From: Micromonospora sp. RP3T
GTDB taxonomy: Bacteria > Actinomycetota > Actinomycetes > Mycobacteriales > Micromonosporaceae
Assembly (NCBI RefSeq): GCF_003027925.1
Contig: NZ_PYPS01000001.1
Span: forward strand, 62,001-126,000
Direction: 5' to 3'
DNA: 64,000 nt
The notes under the pieces were generated by a model. The model saw only the letters and a list, made by a program, of their open reading frames with translations, had not been told where the DNA came from and did not search any database. A program made the translations under genes and the position numbers. Positions 36,654 through 45,595 of the stretch are shown here, piece after piece (the first letter of the stretch is position 1; each line of letters starts with the position of its first letter).

Positions 36654-37771
36654 CTGTCACCATCACCCGGCCGGTCCGCCGTCGGCCGGTCTTCCACCCG
36701 CTGCCGGTCGCCGCCGTCGACCGGCTCACCGACGACTCCGTGTCGATCACCTTCGCGGTGCCGGAGGAGCTGCGGGAGACGTTCGCGTTCTCCGCCGGGC
36801 AGCACCTCACGGTCCGCCGCCCGGCCGTCGCCGACGACCCGGAGTCCGGCCAGGCGCGACGGTCGTACTCGATCTGCTCCACCCCGGACGAGCTGGCCCG
36901 GCACGGCCGGTTGCGGATCGGGGTGCGCGAGGTCCCGGGCGGGGCGTTCTCCGGGTATGCCTGCGGCGCGCTGCGCGACGGGGACACCGTCGAGGTGCTG
37001 CCGCCGCTCGGGCACTTCACCTCCGCGTTCGCGCCGGACCGGGTCCGCCGGTACGGCGCGGTGGTCGCCGGTTCCGGCATCACGCCGGTGCTCGGCCTGG
37101 TCGCGACCGCGCTGGCCGTCGAGCCGCGGAGCACGTTCACCCTGGTGTACGGCAACCGCACGGCGAACACGGTGATGTTCGCCGAGGAACTGGCCGACCT
37201 GAAGGACCGCTACCCGACCCGGCTGCACCTGGTGCACGTGCTCAGCCGCGAGATGGGCGAGTCGGCGCTGCTGTCCGGGCGGGTCGACGCGGACCGGCTG
37301 AACCGGCTGCTGGACACCGTGGTGCCGGGCGACCGGATCGAGGAGTGGTTCCTCTGCGGCCCGTACGGCATGGTGGTGGACGCCAAGGCGGTGCTGGCCG
37401 GGCGCGGCGTACCCGACGCGGCGGTGCACACCGAGCTGTTCCACGTGGACGCCCCGCCGGAGCCGGTGCGCCGTCCGGTCGAGCAGCCGGACGCGGGCGC
37501 CGAGGTGACGATCGTGCTGGACGGGCGCTCGTCGAGTTTCACCATGGGCCGGGACGAGCGGGTGCTGGACGCCGCGCTCCGGGTGCGGGGCGAGCTGCCG
37601 TACGCGTGCAAGGGCGGAGTCTGCTCGACCTGCCGGGCCCGGGTCACCTCCGGTGCGGTGACGATGGCCCGCAACTATGCGCTGGAGCCGGACGAGGTGG
37701 CCGCCGGCTACGTCCTGACCTGCCAGTCCAGCCCGGTGAGCGAGCAGCTGACGGTCGACTACGACGCGTGA
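36650..37771 (+). CDS. paaE: phenylacetyl-CoA epoxidase reductase subunit
   Basis: A 373-residue electron-transfer protein. An FAD-binding beta-barrel (SAGQHLTVRRP, RRSYSICS) is followed by an NADPH domain (GSGITPVLGLVATAL) and a plant-type [2Fe-2S] domain with C-x4-C-x2-C in YACKGGVCSTCRARV and a fourth Cys in LTCQ. It passes electrons from NADPH to the PaaA di-iron site. The GTG start overlaps paaD (GTGA). Confidence 0.9.
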   Translation: MTVTITRPVRRRPVFHPLPVAAVDRLTDDSVSITFAVPEELRETFAFSAGQHLTVRRPAVADDPESGQARRSYSICSTPDELARHGRLRIGVREVPGGAFSGYACGALRDGDTVEVLPPLGHFTSAFAPDRVRRYGAVVAGSGITPVLGLVATALAVEPRSTFTLVYGNRTANTVMFAEELADLKDRYPTRLHLVHVLSREMGESALLSGRVDADRLNRLLDTVVPGDRIEEWFLCGPYGMVVDAKAVLAGRGVPDAAVHTELFHVDAPPEPVRRPVEQPDAGAEVTIVLDGRSSSFTMGRDERVLDAALRVRGELPYACKGGVCSTCRARVTSGAVTMARNYALEPDEVAAGYVLTCQSSPVSEQLTVDYDA

Positions 37772-37917
37772 CGGGGCAGTGGGTTCGCCGCTGACGCCGT
37801 AGATTGCCTCTCGTCATCGTCCCGGGCCGATGCGTGACGCCACGAGCGTGTGCGTCGGCGCGGGTGGTCGCGCCGCGTCCGGGTCCGGGCGCGGCGCTCG
37901 TCATCAACGGGGGCAGT

Positions 37918-39750
37918 GTGTCGAATGGACGTGTGGGACGCCGGCGGCGGCGGTGGACGGCGGTGGCCGGGACGATCGCGGTCGCCGGCGCGGGACTCGT
38001 CGGCGGGGTGCCGGCCGGGGCGGTGAGCGGCGGCAGCCCGGTCACCGATCCGGCGTTCGCCTTCGCCGCCAGGCTGGCCTTCGGCGACGACCGGGTCTGT
38101 TCCGGGGCGCTGGTGAGCGCCCAGTGGGTCATCACGGCCCGGTCCTGCCTGAGCGTGGCCGGTGCGCCGGTGGTGGCCGGCCCGCCGGCCCGGCCGACGA
38201 CAGTGACGGTGGGCCGGCTCGACCTCACCACCACCGCCGGCCAGGTCCGGACGGTCAACCGGGTGGTGCCGCACCCGAGCCGCAACATCGCGCTGGTGCG
38301 CCTGGCCGGCACGGTGCCCGGCATCCGGCCGGTCACCCTGGGCACGACCGCCCCGGCGGCCGGCGACACGCTGCGGGCGGTCGGCTTCGGCCGCACCGCG
38401 ACCGAGTGGATCCCGGACCAGCTGCACGGCGTGGACGTGGCGGTGGCCGCGGTGACGACCACCGGGCTCGATGTCGCCAACCAGGACGGCTCCGGTCCGA
38501 CCACGTGCCGGGGCGACGCCGGTGGGCCGACGGTCCGGACGGGCGGCGCCAATCCGGAGCTGGTCGCCGTGCACGACACGTCGTGGCAGGGCGGCTGTTT
38601 CGGTGAGGCGGAGACCCGACGGAACGCGGTCGAGGCGCGCACCGACGACCTGGCGACCTGGATCCGGCAGAACACGCCGGCGAACTGCAACGCGCAGGGC
38701 GGCACGGCCGGCACCGGTGACCAGGCCACCGTCGTGCTGCCGGGCGACTTCACCGGGGACTGCAAGGACGACGTGCTCGGTCAGCTCACCACCGGCGACC
38801 TGCGGCTCTACCAGTCGTCCGGCACGATCCCCGGCACCCTGTTCCCGACCCCCTTCCCGACCGTGGGCGCCGGCTGGACCGCGGCCGAGAAGCCTCGGGT
38901 GATCGTCGGCGACTTCAACGGCGACGGAAAGTCCGACCTGATGGCCCAGTGGGCCGACGGCGACCTGATGGTCTGGCCGTCCACCGGCGACCCGTCGCGG
39001 CTCTTCTCGCCGGGTCGACTGGTCGGCTCGCCCTGGACCACCACCCAGTACCCACGGATCTTCCCGGGGGATTTCAACGGCGACGGGAAGACCGACCTGA
39101 TCGGTCAGACCACCACCGGCGACCTGTGGCTCTGGCCGTCGACGGGTGACCTCTCCGCGGACAACCGGCTCTTCACGTCGAGCACCCGTCGCCTGGTCGG
39201 CGGCGGATGGACGACGACCCAGTACCCGCGGATCTTCCCGGGCGACTTCAACGGCGACGGCCGGACCGATCTCATCGGCCAGGTGTCCAACGGTGAGTTG
39301 TGGGCCTGGGCGTCCTCCGGTGACGTGTCCGCGGACAACAGGCTGTTCACCGGCCGCCGGACGGTGGGTGGCAACTGGGCGATCTCGGTCTACCCGCGGG
39401 TGGTGCCGGCCGACCTCGACGGCGACGGGATCACCGATCTGCTCGCCCACGGCACGGACGGGACGCTGCGGGCCTACCGCTCGACCGGGGACCTGTCGGC
39501 TGACAACCGGCTCTTCCCGAAGCCTCACCCGATCGTGGGCGCGCCGTGGGACAAGGCGAGCAAGCCCCGGATGATCGTCGGGGACATGACCGGGGACGGC
39601 CGGGCGGACCTGCTCGGCCAGTCGGCCGACGGGACGCTGACCGGGTTCGAGTCGACCGGCGACATGAGCGCCGACAACCGGCTCTTCGCGGGCAACCGGG
39701 GCACCGTAGGGACGGGTTGGACCACCTCCGCCCTGCCCCGCCTGTTCTAA
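37918..39750 (+). CDS. inactive trypsin-like domain fused to FG-GAP repeats
   Basis: A 610-residue exported protein. A basic lead and hydrophobic segment form a signal peptide ending near residue 35 (VPAGA). Residues about 38-235 have the chymotrypsin S1 fold, but all catalytic residues are replaced: ITARSC has Ser76 instead of His, SRNIALVRL has Asn123 instead of Asp, and CRGDAGGP has Ala201 instead of Ser. Six FG-GAP/VCBS-type repeats follow, with calcium-loop cores such as GDFNGDGKSDL. It is probably a binding protein rather than a protease. GTG 37918 follows a G-run. Confidence 0.8.
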   Translation: MSNGRVGRRRRRWTAVAGTIAVAGAGLVGGVPAGAVSGGSPVTDPAFAFAARLAFGDDRVCSGALVSAQWVITARSCLSVAGAPVVAGPPARPTTVTVGRLDLTTTAGQVRTVNRVVPHPSRNIALVRLAGTVPGIRPVTLGTTAPAAGDTLRAVGFGRTATEWIPDQLHGVDVAVAAVTTTGLDVANQDGSGPTTCRGDAGGPTVRTGGANPELVAVHDTSWQGGCFGEAETRRNAVEARTDDLATWIRQNTPANCNAQGGTAGTGDQATVVLPGDFTGDCKDDVLGQLTTGDLRLYQSSGTIPGTLFPTPFPTVGAGWTAAEKPRVIVGDFNGDGKSDLMAQWADGDLMVWPSTGDPSRLFSPGRLVGSPWTTTQYPRIFPGDFNGDGKTDLIGQTTTGDLWLWPSTGDLSADNRLFTSSTRRLVGGGWTTTQYPRIFPGDFNGDGRTDLIGQVSNGELWAWASSGDVSADNRLFTGRRTVGGNWAISVYPRVVPADLDGDGITDLLAHGTDGTLRAYRSTGDLSADNRLFPKPHPIVGAPWDKASKPRMIVGDMTGDGRADLLGQSADGTLTGFESTGDMSADNRLFAGNRGTVGTGWTTSALPRLF

Positions 39751-39768
39751 CTGACCCTTTCCGGCTGC

Positions 39769-39799
39769 CGGCCCTCGTCCCATCCGTGGACGAGGGCCG
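39769..39799 (+). terminator. terminator hairpin after the FG-GAP protein gene
   Basis: CGGCCCTCGTCC (39769-39780) and GGACGAGGGCCG (39788-39799) form a perfect 12-bp stem with a seven-base loop, 19 bases after the stop. It serves the plus-strand gene and possibly the convergent small gene. Confidence 0.7.
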
Positions 39800-39936
39800 C
39801 AGTCGTCGGTCCTGGCTGAGCGCGCGAAGCCCGGCTCACCCACCGTCCGGAAGGCTGCCGGGTTCACTTCCAGGGGGCTACTGCCCCCGGCAGTTACCAA
39901 GCTACCTCTGTCCGTTGGCCGTCGACGGACTTCCTG

Positions 39937-40314
39937 TCAGCGGTCGGTGGCCTGGTCAGGTCGTACGTGGGCGGTCCAGTAGGTGAGGTCGGAGTGGTGC
40001 TCGGTAAGGCTGACCGGCTCGCCGCAGGCTTCCTCGATCATCTTGACCGCCTCGTCCAGGTGCGCCGGCTGGTGATCCCAGTCGTCATCCAGGAACAGGT
40101 GCAGCCCGACCTCGCCCCGGTCGTCGCCGAGCGCTTCGGCCGCCTCCGGCGACACCAGCACGACGGTGTATCGGGCCGCCTCTCGCTCCGCCTCGGTGAG
40201 GGACTGCCGCTCGGCGCGACCGTGTCGGCCGAAACGGTCGATCACGGACGGGATCGGGCCCGGCGAGTCCGCCGGGTCGTGCGGCCGAAGCCAGGTGGGC
40301 TGACAGGTCTGCAT
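39937..40314 (-). CDS. hypothetical protein next to the XRE/DUF397 locus
   Basis: A soluble 125-residue protein of no recognised family. It is acidic in the second half (HLFLDDDWDHQPAHLDEAVKMI). The ATG at 40314 has GGGAG five bases upstream. It is divergent from an XRE regulator gene, with a palindrome between them. The neighbourhood suggests it is under control of that regulator. No function can be given. Confidence 0.6.
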   Translation of the reverse strand: MQTCQPTWLRPHDPADSPGPIPSVIDRFGRHGRAERQSLTEAEREAARYTVVLVSPEAAEALGDDRGEVGLHLFLDDDWDHQPAHLDEAVKMIEEACGEPVSLTEHHSDLTYWTAHVRPDQATDR

Positions 40315-40337
40315 CGAGACTCCCGAGAGACGGAATC

Positions 40338-40347
40338 GCAACGTTGC
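40338..40347. promoter_or_regulatory. GCAACGTTGC palindrome in the divergent gap
   Basis: A perfect 10-bp palindrome lies 24 bases from the start of the minus-strand gene; another GTTGC half site is 8 bases further (40356-40360). It is a candidate operator for the adjacent XRE protein. Confidence 0.4.
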
Positions 40348-40444
40348 TCTACATGGTTGCGTTTCGGTAAGGCGGTAGTCAATACTCAATGCCACGGTGC
40401 ATGTCCTGAGCGTGACGATCCACGGGTAGGTCGGAAGGGGCGGT

Positions 40445-41293
40445 ATGGCAAAGGCGAATTTGCCCACCGTCGTCGGGCGTGGGCTCGGCGGCGAGCTGCG
40501 CGAGCTGAGGAGGGCGCGAGGGCTCGCGCTGCGGCGGGTGGCGGCCCGGCTGGAATGGCAGGCGTCCAAACTGTCCCGGATGGAGACCGGTGTGCAGGGC
40601 ATCCAGGCCGCTGACGTGGCGTCCCTGCTGGTGATCTACGGCGTCACCGGGGAGGAACGCCGGCGGCTGCTCGCGATGGCCGAACGCTCGGCCGAGACCG
40701 GCTGGTGGGAGGCGATCGGCGGGCTGTCCGACGAGTCGCGCACGCTGATCCGGCTGGAGGCCGAGGCGGCCGGCATCGTGAACTGGGAGCCGCTGCTGGT
40801 GCCGGGCCTGTTGCAGACGCCGGACTACGCCCAGGCGGTGATGGTCGGCTGCGGCGTGCCGTCCGACGAGGCGCAGGGGCGGGTGGCCGCCCGGCTGGGC
40901 CGGCAGGCGATCTTGAGTCGCCCCGCTCCGCCCGCTCTCCACGTGCTGCTCGACGAGGCGGTGCTGCGCCGGGCGCTCGGCGGTCCCCGAGTGATGGCCC
41001 GTCAGCTTCGGCACCTGCTTGAGGCGGCCGAGCGGCCCACGGTCACGCTGCGGGTGGTGCCGCTGGCGGTCGGCGCGCACACCGGCCTGGATGGCTCGTT
41101 CGCGCTCCTCGACTTCCCGCGCAACCGGTCGGTGGTCTGTCTCGACCACAAGCTGACCGGGCTGTTCCTGGAGGAGGCCGCGCAGGTGGCGCACTTCCGG
41201 CGGGAGGCGGATAGGCTGACCGCTGCGGCGTTGAGTCCCGTCGATTCGATGGCGCTTGTCGCGCGGTACGTGGCGGAGCACGAACGAGAGTGA
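40445..41293 (+). CDS. XRE-family regulator with DUF5753
   Basis: A 282-residue protein. Residues about 10-70 form an XRE helix-turn-helix (ELRRARGLALRRVAARLEWQ, then KLSRMETG). The C-terminal DUF5753-like region (EAEAAGIVNWEPLLVPGLLQTPDYA) is the common partner domain in actinomycetes. Such genes nearly always come with a small DUF397 gene, as here 8 bases downstream. Family members affect development and antibiotic production; the ligand is unknown. Confidence 0.87.
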   Translation: MAKANLPTVVGRGLGGELRELRRARGLALRRVAARLEWQASKLSRMETGVQGIQAADVASLLVIYGVTGEERRRLLAMAERSAETGWWEAIGGLSDESRTLIRLEAEAAGIVNWEPLLVPGLLQTPDYAQAVMVGCGVPSDEAQGRVAARLGRQAILSRPAPPALHVLLDEAVLRRALGGPRVMARQLRHLLEAAERPTVTLRVVPLAVGAHTGLDGSFALLDFPRNRSVVCLDHKLTGLFLEEAAQVAHFRREADRLTAAALSPVDSMALVARYVAEHERE

Positions 41294-41300
41294 GCCGAGG

Positions 41301-41495
41301 ATGACCACCCCTGAGCTGTCCGGCGTGACCTGGCGCAAGTCCACCCGTAGCGGCTCCAACGCCAACTGTGTGGAGGTGGCCACGGCGGCGCGGGTGGTCG
41401 GCGTACGCGACTCGAAGGACCCGGCCGGGCCGGTGCTGGCCTTCGGCCGGCGGTCCTGGAATGCCTTCGTCGCCGGCCCACCGAACCGCCCCTGA
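41301..41495 (+). CDS. DUF397 small protein
   Basis: A 64-residue DUF397 protein (WRKSTRSGSNANCVEVA, VGVRDSKDPAGPVLAF, then W-x-F). It is a short beta-rich protein that pairs with XRE/DUF5753 regulators, possibly as antagonist. The ATG at 41301 has GAGCCGAGG just upstream, and the gene begins 8 bases after the regulator stop, so the pair is likely one operon. Confidence 0.85.
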   Translation: MTTPELSGVTWRKSTRSGSNANCVEVATAARVVGVRDSKDPAGPVLAFGRRSWNAFVAGPPNRP

Positions 41496-41684
41496 CGGCC
41501 CGTCAGCTCGGGGATCACCGAGCCAAGCCCTCAGGGCAGCGGTGGGTCGCGCCGCAGTTGGCAGGCGGTTGGTTCGTTGCGGTCCGCCCGGTCGCTGAAT
41601 CAGACACGATCGCGGGCTGAAAATCATCTCGCACTACCGGGAGTGAGGCGCAAAGCGGTCGTCACTGCCCGAACCCGACCAAGC

Positions 41685-41787
41685 CTCCCTCAACTACGCC
41701 CTGTACGGATTTTCTGGTACACAATACCGTTTTCTGGTGCACGGACGACTGTTCTGATGCACGAGTTGAGGGAGTCGTGTATCAGAA
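41685..41787. repeat. 20-bp-phased direct repeats flanked by an inverted repeat, before mqnC
   Basis: Three copies of TTCTGRTRCAC start at 41712, 41732 and 41752, exactly 20 bases apart, so they face the same side of the helix. A fourth copy is inverted at 41777-41787. The direct copies lie between arms CTCCCTCAACT (41685-41695) and AGTTGAGGGAG (41764-41774). The rest of the 350-base gap shows no convincing gene. This resembles a multi-site operator or the bound end of a mobile element. Confidence 0.65.
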
Positions 41788-41845
41788 CCCACTGGCCCGC
41801 ATGCGGCTGACGAGGTCGGTTCCGGCCCGACGTAGGCTCGGGGGC

Positions 41846-43036
41846 GTGACGGCGAACCGGGAGATCGACGACATCCTGCAGCGCGGCGCGGACGGCGGGC
41901 GGATCACGCCCGAGGAGGCGCTGCTGCTCTACACCGAGGCGCCCTTCCACGCGCTGGGCGAGGCCGCCGACGCGGTACGGCGGCGCCGGTACCCGGACAA
42001 CATCGTCACGTACCTGATCGACCGCAACATCAACTACACGAACGTCTGCGTGACGGCGTGCAAGTTCTGCGCGTTCTACCGGGCCCCCAAGCACGCCGAG
42101 GGCTGGACCCACCCGACCGAGGAGATCCTGCGCCGCTGCGGCGAGGCGGTCGAGCTGGGCGCCACCCAGGTCATGCTCCAGGGCGGCCACCACCCGGACT
42201 ACGGCGTGGACTACTACGAGGAGCTGTTCTCCTCGGTCAAGCGGGCCTACCCGCAGCTCGCCATCCACTCGATCGGCCCGAGCGAGATCCTGCACATGGC
42301 GAAGGTCTCCGGCGTGAGCCTGGACGAGGCCATCGCCCGGATCAAGGCGGCCGGCCTGGACTCGATCGCCGGCGCCGGCGCCGAGATGCTGCCGGACCGG
42401 CCGCGTAAGGCGATCGCGCCGCTCAAGGAGTCGGGCGCGCGCTGGCTCGAGGTGATGGAGTTGGCGCACCGGCAGGGCCTGGAGTCGACCGCGACCATGA
42501 TGATGGGCACCGGCGAGACCAACGCGGAGCGCATCGAGCACCTGCGGATGATCCGGGACGTGCAGGACCGCACCGGTGGCTTCCGGGCCTTCATCCCGTG
42601 GACGTACCAGCCGGAGAACAACCACCTGAAGGGCCGCACCCAGGCCACCGCGCTGGAATACCTGCGCCTGGTCGCGGTGGCCCGGCTCTTCTTCGAGACG
42701 GTGCCGCACCTCCAGGCCTCCTGGCTGACCACCGGCAAGGACGTCGGGCAGCTCGCGCTGCACATGGGCGTGGACGACCTGGGCTCGATCATGCTGGAGG
42801 AGAACGTCATCTCCTCGGCCGGCGCCCGGCACCGGTCCAACCTGCACGAGTTGATCGGCATGATCCGGTCGGCGGACCGGATCCCGGCCCAGCGGGACAC
42901 GCTCTACCGCCGGCTCGCGGTGCACCGCACGCCCGCCGACGACCCGAGTGACGACCGCGTGGTCTCGCACTTCTCCTCGATCGCGCTGCCGGGCGGCGGC
43001 GTCGGGAAGTCGTTGCCGCTGGTGGAGGCGAACTGA
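41846..43036 (+). CDS. mqnC: cyclic dehypoxanthine futalosine synthase (radical SAM)
   Basis: A 396-residue radical SAM enzyme that cyclises dehypoxanthine futalosine in the menaquinone pathway. The cluster motif is C68-x3-C72-x2-C75 (CVTACKFC), and MLQGGHHPDYGVDYYE separates it from MqnE. GTG 41846 is chosen because it gives the family N-terminus; starts at 41777 or 41801 would fall in or just after the repeat array. A G-rich stretch (GGCTCGGGGGC) precedes the start. Confidence 0.9.
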   Translation: MTANREIDDILQRGADGGRITPEEALLLYTEAPFHALGEAADAVRRRRYPDNIVTYLIDRNINYTNVCVTACKFCAFYRAPKHAEGWTHPTEEILRRCGEAVELGATQVMLQGGHHPDYGVDYYEELFSSVKRAYPQLAIHSIGPSEILHMAKVSGVSLDEAIARIKAAGLDSIAGAGAEMLPDRPRKAIAPLKESGARWLEVMELAHRQGLESTATMMMGTGETNAERIEHLRMIRDVQDRTGGFRAFIPWTYQPENNHLKGRTQATALEYLRLVAVARLFFETVPHLQASWLTTGKDVGQLALHMGVDDLGSIMLEENVISSAGARHRSNLHELIGMIRSADRIPAQRDTLYRRLAVHRTPADDPSDDRVVSHFSSIALPGGGVGKSLPLVEAN

Positions 43037-43308
43037 CCGGTCCACCGTTCGGTCGGTCGGGAGCGTCGTGCGGCCGGGTGTCGTCCCGTTTCCGGTGGAG
43101 CTTCGGCGTGGCCCTCGACGGGCCTGATCGGGAGCCGCTAACGTCCCCGCTCGACACCGCCCATCCGGGCCGCGAGCTGCCAGGTAACAGGTCGGCGGCG
43201 ACCCGGGCGAGCGTGGCCACGCCGGTCGCCGTCGCGGCTACGCTGGCGGCGTTCGGCGGACCGTCGTCCTCCATCGGCCCATGAGGGCCGTTCACATAAC
43301 GCACCGCG

Positions 43309-43342
43309 GCAGGGGCGGGATGGGTGACCATCCCGCCCCTGC
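43309..43342 (+). terminator. strong hairpin between mqnC and the surface-protein gene
   Basis: GCAGGGGCGGGATGG and CCATCCCGCCCCTGC pair perfectly over 15 bp around a GTGA loop. It is in the 423-base gap after mqnC, 118 bases before the next start. Apart from an unconvincing 68-codon frame (43078-43284), nothing else is seen in the gap. Confidence 0.75.
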
Positions 43343-43459
43343 TGTCGGTGGGGGACGGTGGCAATTCCCACCCGTGGGACGCTGGCGCCGCGCCGCGTCG
43401 CTCCGGTACCGTCCGTTCGTTCCGTGCCTGATCGGCACGTCCCTACCCCCGGGGGAACC

Positions 43460-44722
43460 ATGACTTTCCGATACCGATCCACTCTGGCGCGTGCCGGTGT
43501 GGTGGCGCTGCTCTCCACCGCCGGCCTCGCCGCCGCCGGCCCGGCGCACGCCGCCGACGAGGCCGACCTTCAGCTCGTCCCGCTCAGCTACCAGCTCGCC
43601 AAGGGCGTCGACGAGGCCCGGGCCAAGCCGTTCAAGTTCCAGGTGGACAACACCACCGGCGCCGTCGACGCGAAGGGCGTCCGGGTCACGGTGGAGACGA
43701 AGGGCCTGAAGGACCGCAAGGTCGGCGTGTTGGTCCCGGAGGGCTGCGAGGTGACCGGCACCTCCTTCACCTGCCTGCTCGGCGACCTCGCCGCGGGTAC
43801 CACCGAGGACTTCGGCATCCCGCTGTTCTCCACCGGCGGCAAGGGTGCGGCCGGCACGCTGAAGGTCTCCATCAGCGCGGCCACCGCCGACCCCGACCTG
43901 GAGAACAACTCGGTCGAGCACGACATCACCGTGACCGCCCCCGGCTACGACCTCACCACCTGGGTGCAGGACGTGTACGCCGACGTGCAGGTCGACGGCG
44001 ACGATGCCGGCGAGGCGAACCTGCGTCCGGTCCGGCCGGGCGAGACCGCGCCGCTCGACTGGGCCGTCTTCAACGACGGCAGCCGGAAGGCCACCGGCGT
44101 CGCGTACGGCATCACGTTGCCGGCCGGCGTCACCTTCGCCGAGCTGCCCGAGGGCTGCGTCGAGCAGGACCTGGGCGGCTTCGCGCAGGCGTACTGCGAG
44201 GACCGGGGCGCGGTGCTGAAGCCGGGCCAGTTCTACACCGCCGGCGTGCGGGTGAAGGTCGGCGCGGACGTGACCGAGAAGCTGCTCCGGCCCGGCTTCG
44301 TCTTCGCCGCCGGCCTGGACTCCGCGTCCGGCGAGCCCGAGGAGGAGCCGCGCGTCGCCAGCTCGGCGCAGCGCCGGGCCTTCTCCGAGGTCGACGACGT
44401 CGACAACACCGCCCAGTTCGACGTCTTCGTGGACCCGAACGGGCAGCCGACCCCGACCCCGACGCCGACCGGCACCCCGACCGCCGAGCCGAGCCCGAGC
44501 GGCGGCGCGACCGCGGTCCCGACCCCGACTCCGACCCCGACCACGGGTGGCGGCAGCGGCGGCGGCTCCGGTGACGGCGGCCTGCCGGTGACCGGTATGC
44601 AGGTCGGCCTGATCGGCGGCATCGGCGCGCTGGTGCTCGCCGCCGGCGCGGCGCTGGTGGTGCTGTCCCGCCGTCGCAAGGTGGTTCTGGTCGCCCCGAC
44701 CGACGAGCGCACCGGGGACTGA
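43460..44722 (+). CDS. LPxTG-type cell-wall-anchored protein
   Basis: A 420-residue surface protein. The signal peptide ends near GPAHA. The body has beta-sandwich-like repeats (two DUF11-like segments, e.g. ENNSVEHDITVTAPGYDL). A Pro/Thr/Gly linker precedes the sortase signal LPVTG (375-379), a hydrophobic helix and a basic RRRK end. Sortase would attach it to the peptidoglycan. ATG 43460 follows GGGGGAAC. A very similar hairpin lies on each side of the gene. Confidence 0.82.
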   Translation: MTFRYRSTLARAGVVALLSTAGLAAAGPAHAADEADLQLVPLSYQLAKGVDEARAKPFKFQVDNTTGAVDAKGVRVTVETKGLKDRKVGVLVPEGCEVTGTSFTCLLGDLAAGTTEDFGIPLFSTGGKGAAGTLKVSISAATADPDLENNSVEHDITVTAPGYDLTTWVQDVYADVQVDGDDAGEANLRPVRPGETAPLDWAVFNDGSRKATGVAYGITLPAGVTFAELPEGCVEQDLGGFAQAYCEDRGAVLKPGQFYTAGVRVKVGADVTEKLLRPGFVFAAGLDSASGEPEEEPRVASSAQRRAFSEVDDVDNTAQFDVFVDPNGQPTPTPTPTGTPTAEPSPSGGATAVPTPTPTPTTGGGSGGGSGDGGLPVTGMQVGLIGGIGALVLAAGAALVVLSRRRKVVLVAPTDERTGD

Positions 44723-44741
44723 GCCGGACGCTCCGGACACG

Positions 44742-44775
44742 GCGGGGGCGGGGTGGGCGACCACCTCGCCCCCGC
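44742..44775 (+). terminator. hairpin after the LPxTG gene
   Basis: GCGGGGGCGGGGTGG pairs with CCACCTCGCCCCCGC over 15 positions (14 standard pairs, one G-T), around a GCGA loop. It starts 20 bases after the stop and resembles the hairpin at 43309-43342 in sequence and loop. Confidence 0.75.
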
Positions 44776-44812
44776 GCCGTACCCGGGTCGTCGCGGCTGG
44801 CAGAGTGGAGGG

Positions 44813-45523
44813 GTGAGCCGTACCCCGCAGGGCCGACGCGCCAGCCTGGAGAAGCAGCCGCACGAGGTCGCCGCCATGTTCGACGGCGTGGCGGCCCGCT
44901 ACGACCTGACCAACACCGTGCTCTCCTTCGGGCAGGACCGGCCCTGGCGGCGGGCCACCCGGGCGGCGCTCGGGTTGCGCCCCGGCGAGCGGGTGCTGGA
45001 CGTGGGCGCCGGCACCGGCGTCTCGACCGAGGAGCTGGCCCACTCCGGGGCGTACGCGGTCGGCGCGGACCTGTCGCTGGGCATGCTGCACGCCGGCAAG
45101 CGGACCCGCCCGGCGGTGCCGTTGCTGGCCGGCGACGCGCTGCGGCTGCCGTTCGCGGACGCCACCTTCGACGCGGTGACCATCTCCTTCGCGTTGCGCA
45201 ACGTGAACGACACCGACGCCGCCCTGCGCGAACTGGCCCGGGTGACCCGGCCGGGTGGGCGGCTGGTGGTCTGCGAGTTCTCCACCCCGGTCAACCCGGC
45301 GTTCCGCACGGTCTACCTGTCGTACCTGATGCGGTCGTTGCCGACGGTGGCGCGCGCGGTCTCCAGCAACCCCGACGCCTACGTCTATCTCGCCGAGTCG
45401 ATCCGGGCCTGGCCGGATCAGGCGGCGCTGGCGGCGCGCGTCGGCGCGGCCGGCTGGGGTCGGGTGGCGTGGCGGAACCTGACCGGCGGTGTCGTCGCGC
45501 TGCACCGGGCCGTCCGGAACTGA
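44813..45523 (+). CDS. menG: demethylmenaquinone methyltransferase
   Basis: A 236-residue class I methyltransferase of the UbiE/MenG family. The SAM motif is [15 protein letters not shown] and the family segment [20 protein letters not shown] lies at residues about 22-41. It performs the last methylation of menaquinone. The name MqnG is used for the futalosine pathway. GTG 44813 is preceded by GGAGGG at short spacing. The menaquinone reductase menJ follows. Confidence 0.9.
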   Translation: MSRTPQGRRASLEKQPHEVAAMFDGVAARYDLTNTVLSFGQDRPWRRATRAALGLRPGERVLDVGAGTGVSTEELAHSGAYAVGADLSLGMLHAGKRTRPAVPLLAGDALRLPFADATFDAVTISFALRNVNDTDAALRELARVTRPGGRLVVCEFSTPVNPAFRTVYLSYLMRSLPTVARAVSSNPDAYVYLAESIRAWPDQAALAARVGAAGWGRVAWRNLTGGVVALHRAVRN

Positions 45524-45595
45524 TCGCCCTGGCTCTCAGCGGGGCATTTCGTGAATGTCCGGCTTGAGCCTGATTCCCGTCGTAGGCTCGCGCCC

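Noticed and set aside
43078..43284. 68-codon plus-strand frame and an overlapping minus-strand frame after mqnC
   Set aside because: No ribosome site, no recognised family, and both frames look like products of high GC content; the gap is treated as noncoding.
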